A stretch of 64,000 nucleotides of DNA, taken from Microtetraspora glauca. Its GTDB lineage: Bacteria > Actinomycetota > Actinomycetes > Streptomycetales > Streptomycetaceae. Made by a program: the position numbers and the translations under genes. The notes under the pieces are model-generated. The model was not told where the DNA came from and made no database searches. It saw only the letters and a list, made by a program, of their open reading frames with translations. The number at the start of each line of letters is the position of its first letter. Position 1 is the stretch's first letter. This document shows, piece by piece, positions 17,458 to 24,113 of the stretch. The stretch covers positions 1 to 64,000 of the forward strand of contig JOFO01000012.1 of assembly GCA_000721275.1 (NCBI GenBank), written 5' to 3'.

Positions 17458-17926
17458 GGGCGGGGACGAAGCCGTCCGGCAGCCGCGGCGGGGTGCCCCG
17501 CGTCCACACCACCCGCAGCGCCGAGGCGGCGATCCGCCACCCGTCCGCCGTCCGGACCAGGTCGTTGTCGACGTGCCCGGCGGAGACGAACAGACCCCCC
17601 GACCCGTCCGCGAGGACGTGCGTGCTCAACTGGGCGCCGCGCGCGGTCGCCCGGTCGCCGTCGACCTCGACGACGAGGTCGGTGCCCATGTGCACGGTCC
17701 GGTCGAACAGCGCCATGGCCTGCCGGACATGGGCCAGGAGGGCGTCCCGTCCGTGCACCGTGCCGATGGGCATCTCGGCGGTGACGTCCTCGGTGTGGAA
17801 CGCGTCGGCCCACGCCTCGTCGAAGACGCCCGCGTCAAGGGACCGCAGGTAGCGGCCCATCAGGTCGGTGATCTCGGCACGGTCGGTCAGGGCCCGCAGC
17901 TGTCGCCGCATCTCTTCGGTGTCCAT
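17447..17926 (-). CDS. SnoaL/NTF2-like protein
   Basis: 159 aa. The pattern of an N-terminal helix (REITDLMGRYLRSLD), FHTEDVTAEMP, a central His-Asp-rich beta region and a C-terminal DGWRIAASALRVVW is that of nuclear-transport-factor-2-like polyketide cyclase or steroid isomerase folds. Such proteins bind small hydrophobic ligands or act as cyclases/hydroxylases. It starts at ATG 17926, where the predicted transcript also starts. A SoxR/MerR-type box fills its promoter, suggesting induction by redox-active compounds or oxidative stress. Confidence 0.8.
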   Translation of the reverse strand: MDTEEMRRQLRALTDRAEITDLMGRYLRSLDAGVFDEAWADAFHTEDVTAEMPIGTVHGRDALLAHVRQAMALFDRTVHMGTDLVVEVDGDRATARGAQLSTHVLADGSGGLFVSAGHVDNDLVRTADGWRIAASALRVVWTRGTPPRLPDGFVPALTA

Positions 17927-17932
17927 GCGGAA

Positions 17933-17963
17933 ACCCTCGTCCCTCAAGCTTGCTTGAGGTCAA
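17933..17963 (-). promoter_or_regulatory. SoxR/MerR-type promoter and dyad
   Basis: The dyad CCTCAAGCTTGCTTGAGG occupies 17942-17959. On the minus strand a TTGACC -35 (17963-17958) is followed after 19 bases by GAGGGT (17938-17933). A 19-base spacer filled by a dyad is the hallmark of MerR-family activation, and arms CCTCAAG/CTTGAGG equal the classical SoxR box arms. Transcription would start at about 17926, the ATG itself. No MerR gene lies nearby. Confidence 0.65.
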
Positions 17964-17986
17964 GCGCCTCGCGCGGAGGAAGCGGG

Positions 17987-18017
17987 GCCCTGCCCGTCCG
18001 GCTCGGACAGGCAGGGC
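17987..18017 (-). terminator. Hairpin after the DUF397 gene
   Basis: GCCCTGCCCGTCC (17987-17999) pairs with GGACAGGCAGGGC (18005-18017), one wobble pair and a five-base loop, just downstream of the DUF397 stop. No T-run. Confidence 0.6.
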
Positions 18018-18043
18018 TCCCCTACGTACAAGCGGCGGCTGTA

Positions 18044-18232
18044 CTACTCCGCCGAGGCGAGCCCGAGGAACCCGGCCCACGCGTCGTGCGAGACGCGCAG
18101 GGCCGGCCGGGCCACGTCCTTGGAGTCACGGACGTGCACGGCGCCCGCACCTGCGGCGACCTCGACGCACTGGCCGCCCTCGCCACCGCTGTAGCTGCTC
18201 TTGAACCAGGCGAGAGATTCCGTGCTGTTCAT
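18044..18232 (-). CDS. DUF397 domain protein
   Basis: 62 aa, whole-length DUF397: AWFKSSYSGGEGGQCVEVA, VHVRDSKD and a C-terminal WAGFL. In Streptomyces these small proteins are found beside WhiJ-like XRE regulators and are thought to act with them, possibly as the toxin-like or effector partner. The ATG overlaps the XRE stop (ATGA). Confidence 0.92.
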   Translation of the reverse strand: MNSTESLAWFKSSYSGGEGGQCVEVAAGAGAVHVRDSKDVARPALRVSHDAWAGFLGLASAE

Positions 18233-19056
18233 AGCTCTCCTAGCAACTTCTCGATGAACTCCAGCGACTCTCGCGGGCTGAGAGCCTGCGACCGGATGAT
18301 CCCATAGCGGGCCGCGGCGAGAACGGCCTGTTTGGGGTCGGTCTCCAGGTCACTGGCACCCTGGGCCTCGGCGTAGACGAACCTCTTGCCGTCGTCACGT
18401 GTGATGACGGTGAACGGCCCGTCCACGCCCGAGTTGTCCGCACAGTCGAGCGGCATGATCTGAAGCTCGACGTTCCTCCGCCGTCCGAAAAGGAGAAGCT
18501 GTTCCAACTGCCCCCGCAGCACCTCGTCACCGCCGAATTTCCGCTTCAGCACCGATTCGCACATGACGAAGCTCATCAGCGGCTCGGGGCACCGGTCGAA
18601 GACGTCCTGCCGGGCCAGCCGGGCGGTCACCCGCTGCTCGATGGTCTCGGCATCGAACAGCGGACGCCGATTGACGAACAGCGCCCGCATGTACTCCTCA
18701 GTCTGGAGCAGGCCATTGACCACCAAGGTGTCGTAGGCCAGGAGCTCCGCGGCCTGCTTCTCCAGTTGCGCCATCCCCTGGAAGAACACCGGGTACTGCG
18801 CCCGCTCCAGCTGGTCCTTCCAGACCTTGAGCAGCCCACCCGCGTCCAGCACCTCGTCCGACCGGTCGATCGCTCGCGGCGGCGGGATCCTCCGCCCCTG
18901 CTCGAAGGAGGCGATGGTCGACGCCGAGTAGCCCAGCCGCTTGCCCAGCTCCTCCCGCTCCATCTTCGCCCGTACCCTCAACGTCTTCAGGCTCTGCCCG
19001 AACGCCGCCACCACACCCTGAGCGGATTTGTCGGCCGTCGCCAGTTCTTCCGTCAT
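18229..19056 (-). CDS. WhiJ-like XRE regulator with DUF5753
   Basis: 275 aa. HTH at about 17-60 (LKTLRVRAKMEREELGKRLGYSASTIASFEQGRR), then a DUF5753 domain (YDTLVVNGLLQTEEYMRALF; ARLARQDV; VELQIMPLDC). It is classed with WhiJ and Scr1-type antitoxin-like regulators. ATG 19056 has GAGGGG nine bases upstream. Coupled to DUF397 by a four-base overlap and divergent from an ATPase gene across 103 bp that should hold the control sites. Base composition looks a little less GC-biased than the neighbours. Confidence 0.9.
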   Translation of the reverse strand: MTEELATADKSAQGVVAAFGQSLKTLRVRAKMEREELGKRLGYSASTIASFEQGRRIPPPRAIDRSDEVLDAGGLLKVWKDQLERAQYPVFFQGMAQLEKQAAELLAYDTLVVNGLLQTEEYMRALFVNRRPLFDAETIEQRVTARLARQDVFDRCPEPLMSFVMCESVLKRKFGGDEVLRGQLEQLLLFGRRRNVELQIMPLDCADNSGVDGPFTVITRDDGKRFVYAEAQGASDLETDPKQAVLAAARYGIIRSQALSPRESLEFIEKLLGEL

Positions 19057-19159
19057 CGCGCCCTGCCCCTCGTACCGGCACCGACACCCCACGTACAACC
19101 GCATCGCGTCAGTGCGTCACCACTGGTCACGCTACGCCACCAAGGGGAGCGTGGAGGGC

Positions 19160-19633
19160 ATGACGAGCAACATCGACAGCCCCACCGGCAACGCCGAAAT
19201 CGCCTCCCCCTCCCCTTACTTGGGCGCCCGCACCTTCGTCATGCGGTTCACGTCCACTCCCCGGGGCGCGCGGCTCGCGCGGCGGCTGGTGGCCGTCCGG
19301 CTGGACGAGTGGGGCGTGCCGTACGGGACCGAGGCGCACGACGGCGTCGTCCTGGTCGCGGCCGAGCTGGCGACGAACGCGGTGCGGCACGGGCACGTGC
19401 CGGGGCGGGACTTCCATCTCTCGCTCCGCGTCACGGAGGCGCCCCGGCCGGTCGCGCGGGTCGAGGTGAGCGACACCCGTGCCGAGCGCGTACCCCTCCG
19501 CCCGGAGGAGGCCGCACTCGGCGACGGCGGGCGCGGGTTGCTGCTCGTCGCCGGGCTCGCCCAGCGGTGGGGGTGGCATCCCCGGCCGGGCGCGCCGGGG
19601 AAGACGGTGTGGGCGGAGTGCGCGCTCGCCTGA
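19160..19633 (+). CDS. GHKL ATPase, anti-sigma (RsbW-like) family
   Basis: 157 aa. N box ELATNAVRHG at about residues 70-79, a G1-like VSDTRAERVP that lacks the usual DxGxG glycines, and G2 DGGRGLLLVAGLA. Such single-domain ATPases act as anti-sigma factors or partners of WhiJ-type regulators. ATG 19160 is used; the closest GGAGGG is only one base away, with GGGGAG 10-11 bases upstream as the likelier site. It forms with the divergent XRE and DUF397 genes a module repeated many times in Streptomyces genomes. Confidence 0.85.
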   Translation: MTSNIDSPTGNAEIASPSPYLGARTFVMRFTSTPRGARLARRLVAVRLDEWGVPYGTEAHDGVVLVAAELATNAVRHGHVPGRDFHLSLRVTEAPRPVARVEVSDTRAERVPLRPEEAALGDGGRGLLLVAGLAQRWGWHPRPGAPGKTVWAECALA

Positions 19634-19678
19634 AGGCGGGGCGGAATAGCCTCGTGCGGCGCCGGGTTGGACCCGGTC

Positions 19679-20236
19679 ATGCGACCCGCCCCGGACAGCC
19701 CCGACGCCCTCCACCCCCTGCTGGCCGGCCGGTTCAGCCCCTCCCGCTTCGACCCGGCGGCCCCCGTCGGCGACCGGGCGCTGGGGCTGCTCCTGGAGGC
19801 CGCGCGCTGGGCGCCGTCCGCCGGGAACTCCCAGCCGTGGGGCTTTTTCACGGCCCGGCCCGGCGAGCCCGGCCATGCCCGGCTCCTCCCCCACCTGGCG
19901 CCCAGCTCGGCCCGCTGGGCGGCGGACGCCGGGCTGCTGGTCGTCGCGCTCACCCGCCGGCACACCGGCGACCCGGACATCGCGTACTCGGAGTTCGCGG
20001 ACTACGACCTCGGGCAGGCCGTCGCCCACATGACCGTGCAGGCCCAGGCATTGGGCCTCGCCGCGCACCAGTTCCGGGCGTTCGACCTGGACGGGCTCAC
20101 CGCGGAGCTGGCGCCGGCGCCCGGGTGGGCGATCGTGTCCATGATCGCCCTGGGCAAGGCGGCCGGGGTCGCGCCGGCGCCTCGCGAACGCCGCCCGGTG
20201 GCCGACCTGTTGGCGGCGCCCTGGGCGGCGGAGTAG
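19679..20236 (+). CDS. Nitroreductase-family protein
   Basis: 185 aa. FSPSRFDP followed by LLEAARWAPSAGNSQPWGFF is the FMN-binding start of the nitroreductase fold; DLGQAVAHMTVQAQALGLAAHQF is the conserved central helix. Probably an FMN-dependent NAD(P)H oxidoreductase of the small soluble type. Start uncertain: ATG 19679 has no clear ribosome site, and TTG 19667 is in frame. A TAGCCT at about 19647 may be a -10. Substrate unknown. Confidence 0.85.
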   Translation: MRPAPDSPDALHPLLAGRFSPSRFDPAAPVGDRALGLLLEAARWAPSAGNSQPWGFFTARPGEPGHARLLPHLAPSSARWAADAGLLVVALTRRHTGDPDIAYSEFADYDLGQAVAHMTVQAQALGLAAHQFRAFDLDGLTAELAPAPGWAIVSMIALGKAAGVAPAPRERRPVADLLAAPWAAE

Positions 20237-20255
20237 CGGAGGGGAGCCGGGCGGG

Positions 20256-22496
20256 TCAGAACTGTTCGGCCCCGGTCCCCAGGGTCAGGGAGGTCCGGCG
20301 GGGCGACGTGAACGGGGCCCGCCAGTCGCCCGTACCGGCGTAGAAGCTGTCGTCGGTGTCGCCGGAGGCGAGGAAGTCCTGCCGCCCGTCGTCGTTCGCG
20401 TCGCCGATGGCGGTGAACTGGCGGAACGCCCCCCAGCCGCCGCCGATCCGCACGCGCTGCGCGAACGTGCCGTCGCCCTTGCCGAGGTACAGCCACAGCA
20501 CGCCCGCCCGGTCCCGGGCGACCAGGTCGCCGGCCCCGGCGCCGCCGAGGTTCCCGGTGGCGGTGAGGTCGTTGTAGATCCCCCAGCCGCCGCCGACCCG
20601 CTTGCGGGCCGTGAACGGCGCCGACGCGTTCCCGGTGCCGGCGTACAGCCACAGCACGCCCGCCCGGTCGGTGGCGACGAGGTCCGCCCGGCCGTCGCCG
20701 GTCAGGTCGGAGCCGCCGGTGATCCGGTCGTACGTGTTCCACCCGCCGCCGACCCGGACGCGCGGGAGAAGCGGATACCGCACGTCGCCCGCGCCCTGGT
20801 GCAGCCAGAGCACGCCGCCCCGGTCCCGGGTGACGACGTCGGCGAGCCGCGAGCCCGCGACGTCGCCGACCGACTCCAGGCGGTCGTACGCCGCCCAGTC
20901 GAAGCCGCGGCCGAACTCCGCGTAGTCGAAGGCGAAGGGTGCCCTGGTGTCCGGGTCGAGGACGAGGTCCAGGGCCTCTACCCGCCCGCCGGCCCGGGTC
21001 AGCAGCTCGGGCGAGCCGTTGCCGTCGAAGTCGTGCAGCCCGACCGTGCGGCGGACGGTGAACGTCCCGTAGGCGCTGACCGGCTCGCCGAGCCCGTTGA
21101 AATGCCTCGCCTCGAACTTCCAGCTGTACCGGCCGGCTTCGGCGGGTCGGCCCGGCGTGTTGAAGTCCTGGCCGTTCCACGTGAAGCCGATCCCGTCCGG
21201 CCCCATCGGCACCAGATCACTGATCACGGCCGGCTCGTCTCCGCGGGGGCCGTCCATGCGGGTGATCGTGACGCGCGCGTATCCGACCCGTCCGGCCAGC
21301 TTCCACCGGAGCAGTTCCGACTTCGTCCGGCTGAGGTCGATCGTGGCCGGCACCTCGGCGCCCCCGTACACGAGGACGGACGGCTCACCCGTGCTCGCGA
21401 CGAGCTCCGCGACGGGCAGCCCGGCCGCGTCCAGGGTGATCCGGTACAGCCCCTCGCCGTGCTCGACCGAGCCGCCGCGCGCCATCAGGGACCCGCCCGG
21501 CCCCGGCACGAGCCAGCCCATCGTGTCGAGGACCCGCACGGGCGTCCCGCTGCCGTCCGCGCGCTCCGCCATCAGCGGCCCGCCGGCGCCGCCCGTCTGG
21601 GGCCGGGTCGTCCCGCCGTGCACCAGCCACCCGCCGAGCAGGGCGTACGGGTAGTAGGCCGCGACCTCGGTCGTCCGGACCGGCCCTGTCCCGCCGGTCC
21701 CCCGGGCGGCGACGGCCACGCGGGACGGTGCCGTCTCGTCCGGCCAGGCGACGTGCGACTCCGAGACGGAGACGGGCGCGCTGTTGTGGTGATTGGCCCG
21801 GGGGAAGTCGTCGGTGACCGCCGCCGAGGCGACGTCGAGGACGCTGCGGGTGTACCGGAGAGCGCTGTCCGGCCCGGCCACGACGACCAGGGCGGCCGTG
21901 GCCGCGGTGGTCTCGGTGACCCGGAACCCCCTGGTGTCGGCGGGAAGCCCCGCCACCGGGCGCTGCTGCGGGCCGTCCGGGCCCGGGGTGATCAGCCGCC
22001 CCTCCACGGTCCCGTCCGCCTTCGCCAGGTGGGTGACGAGGGTCCCGCCTACGGCCCCCTGGTAGACGTACCGCTCGCCGTCCTCTGCCAGCGCGTCGAG
22101 GTCCACGGCGTACGGCTGCGCCCCCGAGGCCGGGTCGCGGACGGTGAACACCCGCGCCTCCCGCAGCGAGGTCGGGTGGTTCCCCGTCACGAGGACGTCG
22201 GAGGCGCCGACGACGTACCGGTCGCCTGTCGGCGCGTCGTGCACCACCTGAGAGACGCCGGTCGCGTAGGAGGTCCAGCTCACCGTGTACCGGAACCGTG
22301 TGAAGAAGCCCTTCTCCCCTCCCCCGAGGAGTTCCGCGTACCCCGTCGGGTACGGCACCGCCGTCCCCTGCCCGTCCTGGGCCGCGAGCGGCGCGGACGG
22401 CGCCGCGAACGCCGGGGCGGTGACGCCGGCGGCGGCCAGGGCGACGGTGAGAGCGGCGGCGGCGATTCTGCCGCCGCGCGGACGTGCGTGGATCAT
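20256..22496 (-). CDS. Secreted FG-GAP/VCBS repeat protein
   Basis: 746 aa. Sec signal peptide (GRIAAAALTVALAAAGVTAPAFA). The first 450 residues look like a beta-rich propeller without recognised motifs; from about 500 a stretch resembles a FlgD-like Ig fold (YSWKFEARHFNGLGE). At least five FG-GAP/VCBS repeats follow with Ca-binding loops (DFDGNGSPELL, DLTGDGRADLVATDRAGVLWLY, DANDDGRQDFL). Integrin-like propellers mediate adhesion or carry enzymes; no catalytic domain is seen. Two other FG-GAP proteins occur at 42 and 47 kb. Confidence 0.88.
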   Translation of the reverse strand: MIHARPRGGRIAAAALTVALAAAGVTAPAFAAPSAPLAAQDGQGTAVPYPTGYAELLGGGEKGFFTRFRYTVSWTSYATGVSQVVHDAPTGDRYVVGASDVLVTGNHPTSLREARVFTVRDPASGAQPYAVDLDALAEDGERYVYQGAVGGTLVTHLAKADGTVEGRLITPGPDGPQQRPVAGLPADTRGFRVTETTAATAALVVVAGPDSALRYTRSVLDVASAAVTDDFPRANHHNSAPVSVSESHVAWPDETAPSRVAVAARGTGGTGPVRTTEVAAYYPYALLGGWLVHGGTTRPQTGGAGGPLMAERADGSGTPVRVLDTMGWLVPGPGGSLMARGGSVEHGEGLYRITLDAAGLPVAELVASTGEPSVLVYGGAEVPATIDLSRTKSELLRWKLAGRVGYARVTITRMDGPRGDEPAVISDLVPMGPDGIGFTWNGQDFNTPGRPAEAGRYSWKFEARHFNGLGEPVSAYGTFTVRRTVGLHDFDGNGSPELLTRAGGRVEALDLVLDPDTRAPFAFDYAEFGRGFDWAAYDRLESVGDVAGSRLADVVTRDRGGVLWLHQGAGDVRYPLLPRVRVGGGWNTYDRITGGSDLTGDGRADLVATDRAGVLWLYAGTGNASAPFTARKRVGGGWGIYNDLTATGNLGGAGAGDLVARDRAGVLWLYLGKGDGTFAQRVRIGGGWGAFRQFTAIGDANDDGRQDFLASGDTDDSFYAGTGDWRAPFTSPRRTSLTLGTGAEQF

Positions 22497-22549
22497 GTGT
22501 GCGGGTTCCCCTCCCTGATGAAGATCGAGAGAGTACCGCCTCCGGCCTG

Positions 22550-22927
22550 TCAGGAACGGCGCGGGCTCCGGGGCGAGACGCAGAACGGGTGGCCCGCCGG
22601 GTCCAGCAGGACGCGCCAGCGGCCGGGGGCGGGCTGGGCCGGCGGGAGAGTGGCGCCGAGGGCGGTCAGGGCGGTCACCGCCGCGTCGACGTCGTCGACC
22701 TCGAAGTCGAGGTGCAGCTGGGCCGGGACCTCGCCGTCCGGCCAGGTCGGCGGGCGGTGGCCGGCGGACCGCTGGAAGCCGAGGACCAGACCGTGCTCCC
22801 CGACCAGCCCGGCGAAGTCGGCCCCGGAGCGCTCGTGCAGCGGCAGGCCGGTCGCCTCCGCGTAGAACGCGGCGAGGGCGAGTGGGTCGGGGCAGTCCAG
22901 GTTCACGGCCGTCAGTCGCATCTCCAT
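22550..22927 (-). CDS. VOC-family (glyoxalase-like) protein
   Basis: 125 aa. Begins with LTAVNLDCPDPLALAAFYAEATGLPL and ends with VLLDPAGHPFCV, the paired beta-alpha-beta-beta-beta units of the vicinal oxygen chelate fold. Metal ligands would include His in LHLDFEV. The role may be antibiotic binding or a metal-dependent isomerase; the sequence does not tell. It ends 53 bases from the divergent start of the FG-GAP gene's transcript region. Confidence 0.85.
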   Translation of the reverse strand: MEMRLTAVNLDCPDPLALAAFYAEATGLPLHERSGADFAGLVGEHGLVLGFQRSAGHRPPTWPDGEVPAQLHLDFEVDDVDAAVTALTALGATLPPAQPAPGRWRVLLDPAGHPFCVSPRSPRRS

Positions 22928-22936
22928 GGCGGGAGC

Positions 22937-23989
22937 CTAGGAGCCGGTGGCCTTGTCCTCCGGGGCGGGGTTCTCCGGTCCGGCGTTCTCCGTGTCTTCC
23001 GCGCCCTCCACGCCCTCCGCGTCCTCCATCGCGCCCTTCGCGCCCTTCGCGTCCGCCGCGCCCTCGGGAGCCGTCCCGCCGCGCTCGTCCCCGCCCGGCG
23101 CCTCGTCCCGCTCCTCGTCGCGGGCCGCCGGGGACGTCACCCGGCCCGTCAGGGCCGCCAGCGACGTGCGGATGTGTTCCATGTGCGCGTGGATCTCCTC
23201 GCGCGCCTCGTCGTGCTCGCGCAGCACCCGTTCCGTCGCGCGCTCGGTCCGCTCGGCCTTCATCCTGGCCTCCGCCAGGATCTCCGCCGCCCGCGCCTCG
23301 GCGTCCTCCTGCCCGTGCCGCGCCTCCTCCTCGGTACGGGCCAGGGCGCGGCGGGCCTCCTCCAGGCGGGCCTCCGCCGCCGCGACCAGTTCGGCGTGGC
23401 GGGCGTCCAGCTCCGCAGCCGCGGTCTCGGCGGCCCGCTCGGCCTCGGCGCGGGCCGTCCGGTGCTCCTCGGCCTGACGGGCCAGCAGTTCCGCCGCGCG
23501 GTGCGTGGTCTCCTCGTACGCCTCCGCCGCCGCCGTCCTGGCGCCCTCGGCGTCCCGGCGGGCGATGGTCTCCAGCTCCCCGGCGCGCTCCCGGGCGGCC
23601 TCCAGGGTGGCGCGGGCCTGCGCCTCGGCCGCGGACCGCACGCCCTCCGCGTAGGCGTCGGCCGCCTCCCGGGCCTCGCGGGCCGCCGCGTCCGCCGCCT
23701 CCGCGAGCGCCTGCGCCTCCGCCTCGGCGGCCCGGACCAGTCGCTCGTCCTCCTGCTCCGCGAGCTTCAGGATCTGCTGGGCGGCCTCGCCCAGCTCCTC
23801 GTACCGCTGCGGCTTCAGCGCGGCGACGACCTCCCGCAGCCGCGCCAGCTCCGCGTCCATCTCCTTGGCGAGGACGGTGAGCCGCGCGGCCCGCTCCCAC
23901 GCCTCGTCGCGCTCCCGCGACAGCACGGCGAGGTAGCGGTCGACCTGCTCCGGGCGGTACCCCCGGCCCCGTCCGACGGCGAAACTCAT
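22937..23989 (-). CDS. DivIVA-like coiled-coil (cellulose-binding-protein-like) protein
   Basis: 350 aa. The N-terminus RGYRPEQVDRYLAVLSRERD matches the DivIVA membrane-binding head. Residues 30-275 are an almost unbroken Ala/Glu/Arg heptad coiled coil. A low-complexity acidic, Gly- and Ala-rich tail follows. Streptomyces proteins of this type are annotated as cellulose-binding proteins and may act in polar growth or cytoskeleton assembly. It sits ten bases upstream of the VOC gene, so the two are likely co-transcribed. Confidence 0.82.
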   Translation of the reverse strand: MSFAVGRGRGYRPEQVDRYLAVLSRERDEAWERAARLTVLAKEMDAELARLREVVAALKPQRYEELGEAAQQILKLAEQEDERLVRAAEAEAQALAEAADAAAREAREAADAYAEGVRSAAEAQARATLEAARERAGELETIARRDAEGARTAAAEAYEETTHRAAELLARQAEEHRTARAEAERAAETAAAELDARHAELVAAAEARLEEARRALARTEEEARHGQEDAEARAAEILAEARMKAERTERATERVLREHDEAREEIHAHMEHIRTSLAALTGRVTSPAARDEERDEAPGGDERGGTAPEGAADAKGAKGAMEDAEGVEGAEDTENAGPENPAPEDKATGS

Positions 23990-24113
23990 CCTGGCGCCCC
24001 TTCCCTCCGGTCCCCTCCAGGATGCTCCATAAGAACGGACAAAAGGCGCCCGACGTGATCACACATCGAGCGCCCTTCGTCACATTCCGCTCTGACGCGG
24101 CATCAGCGGGCCG

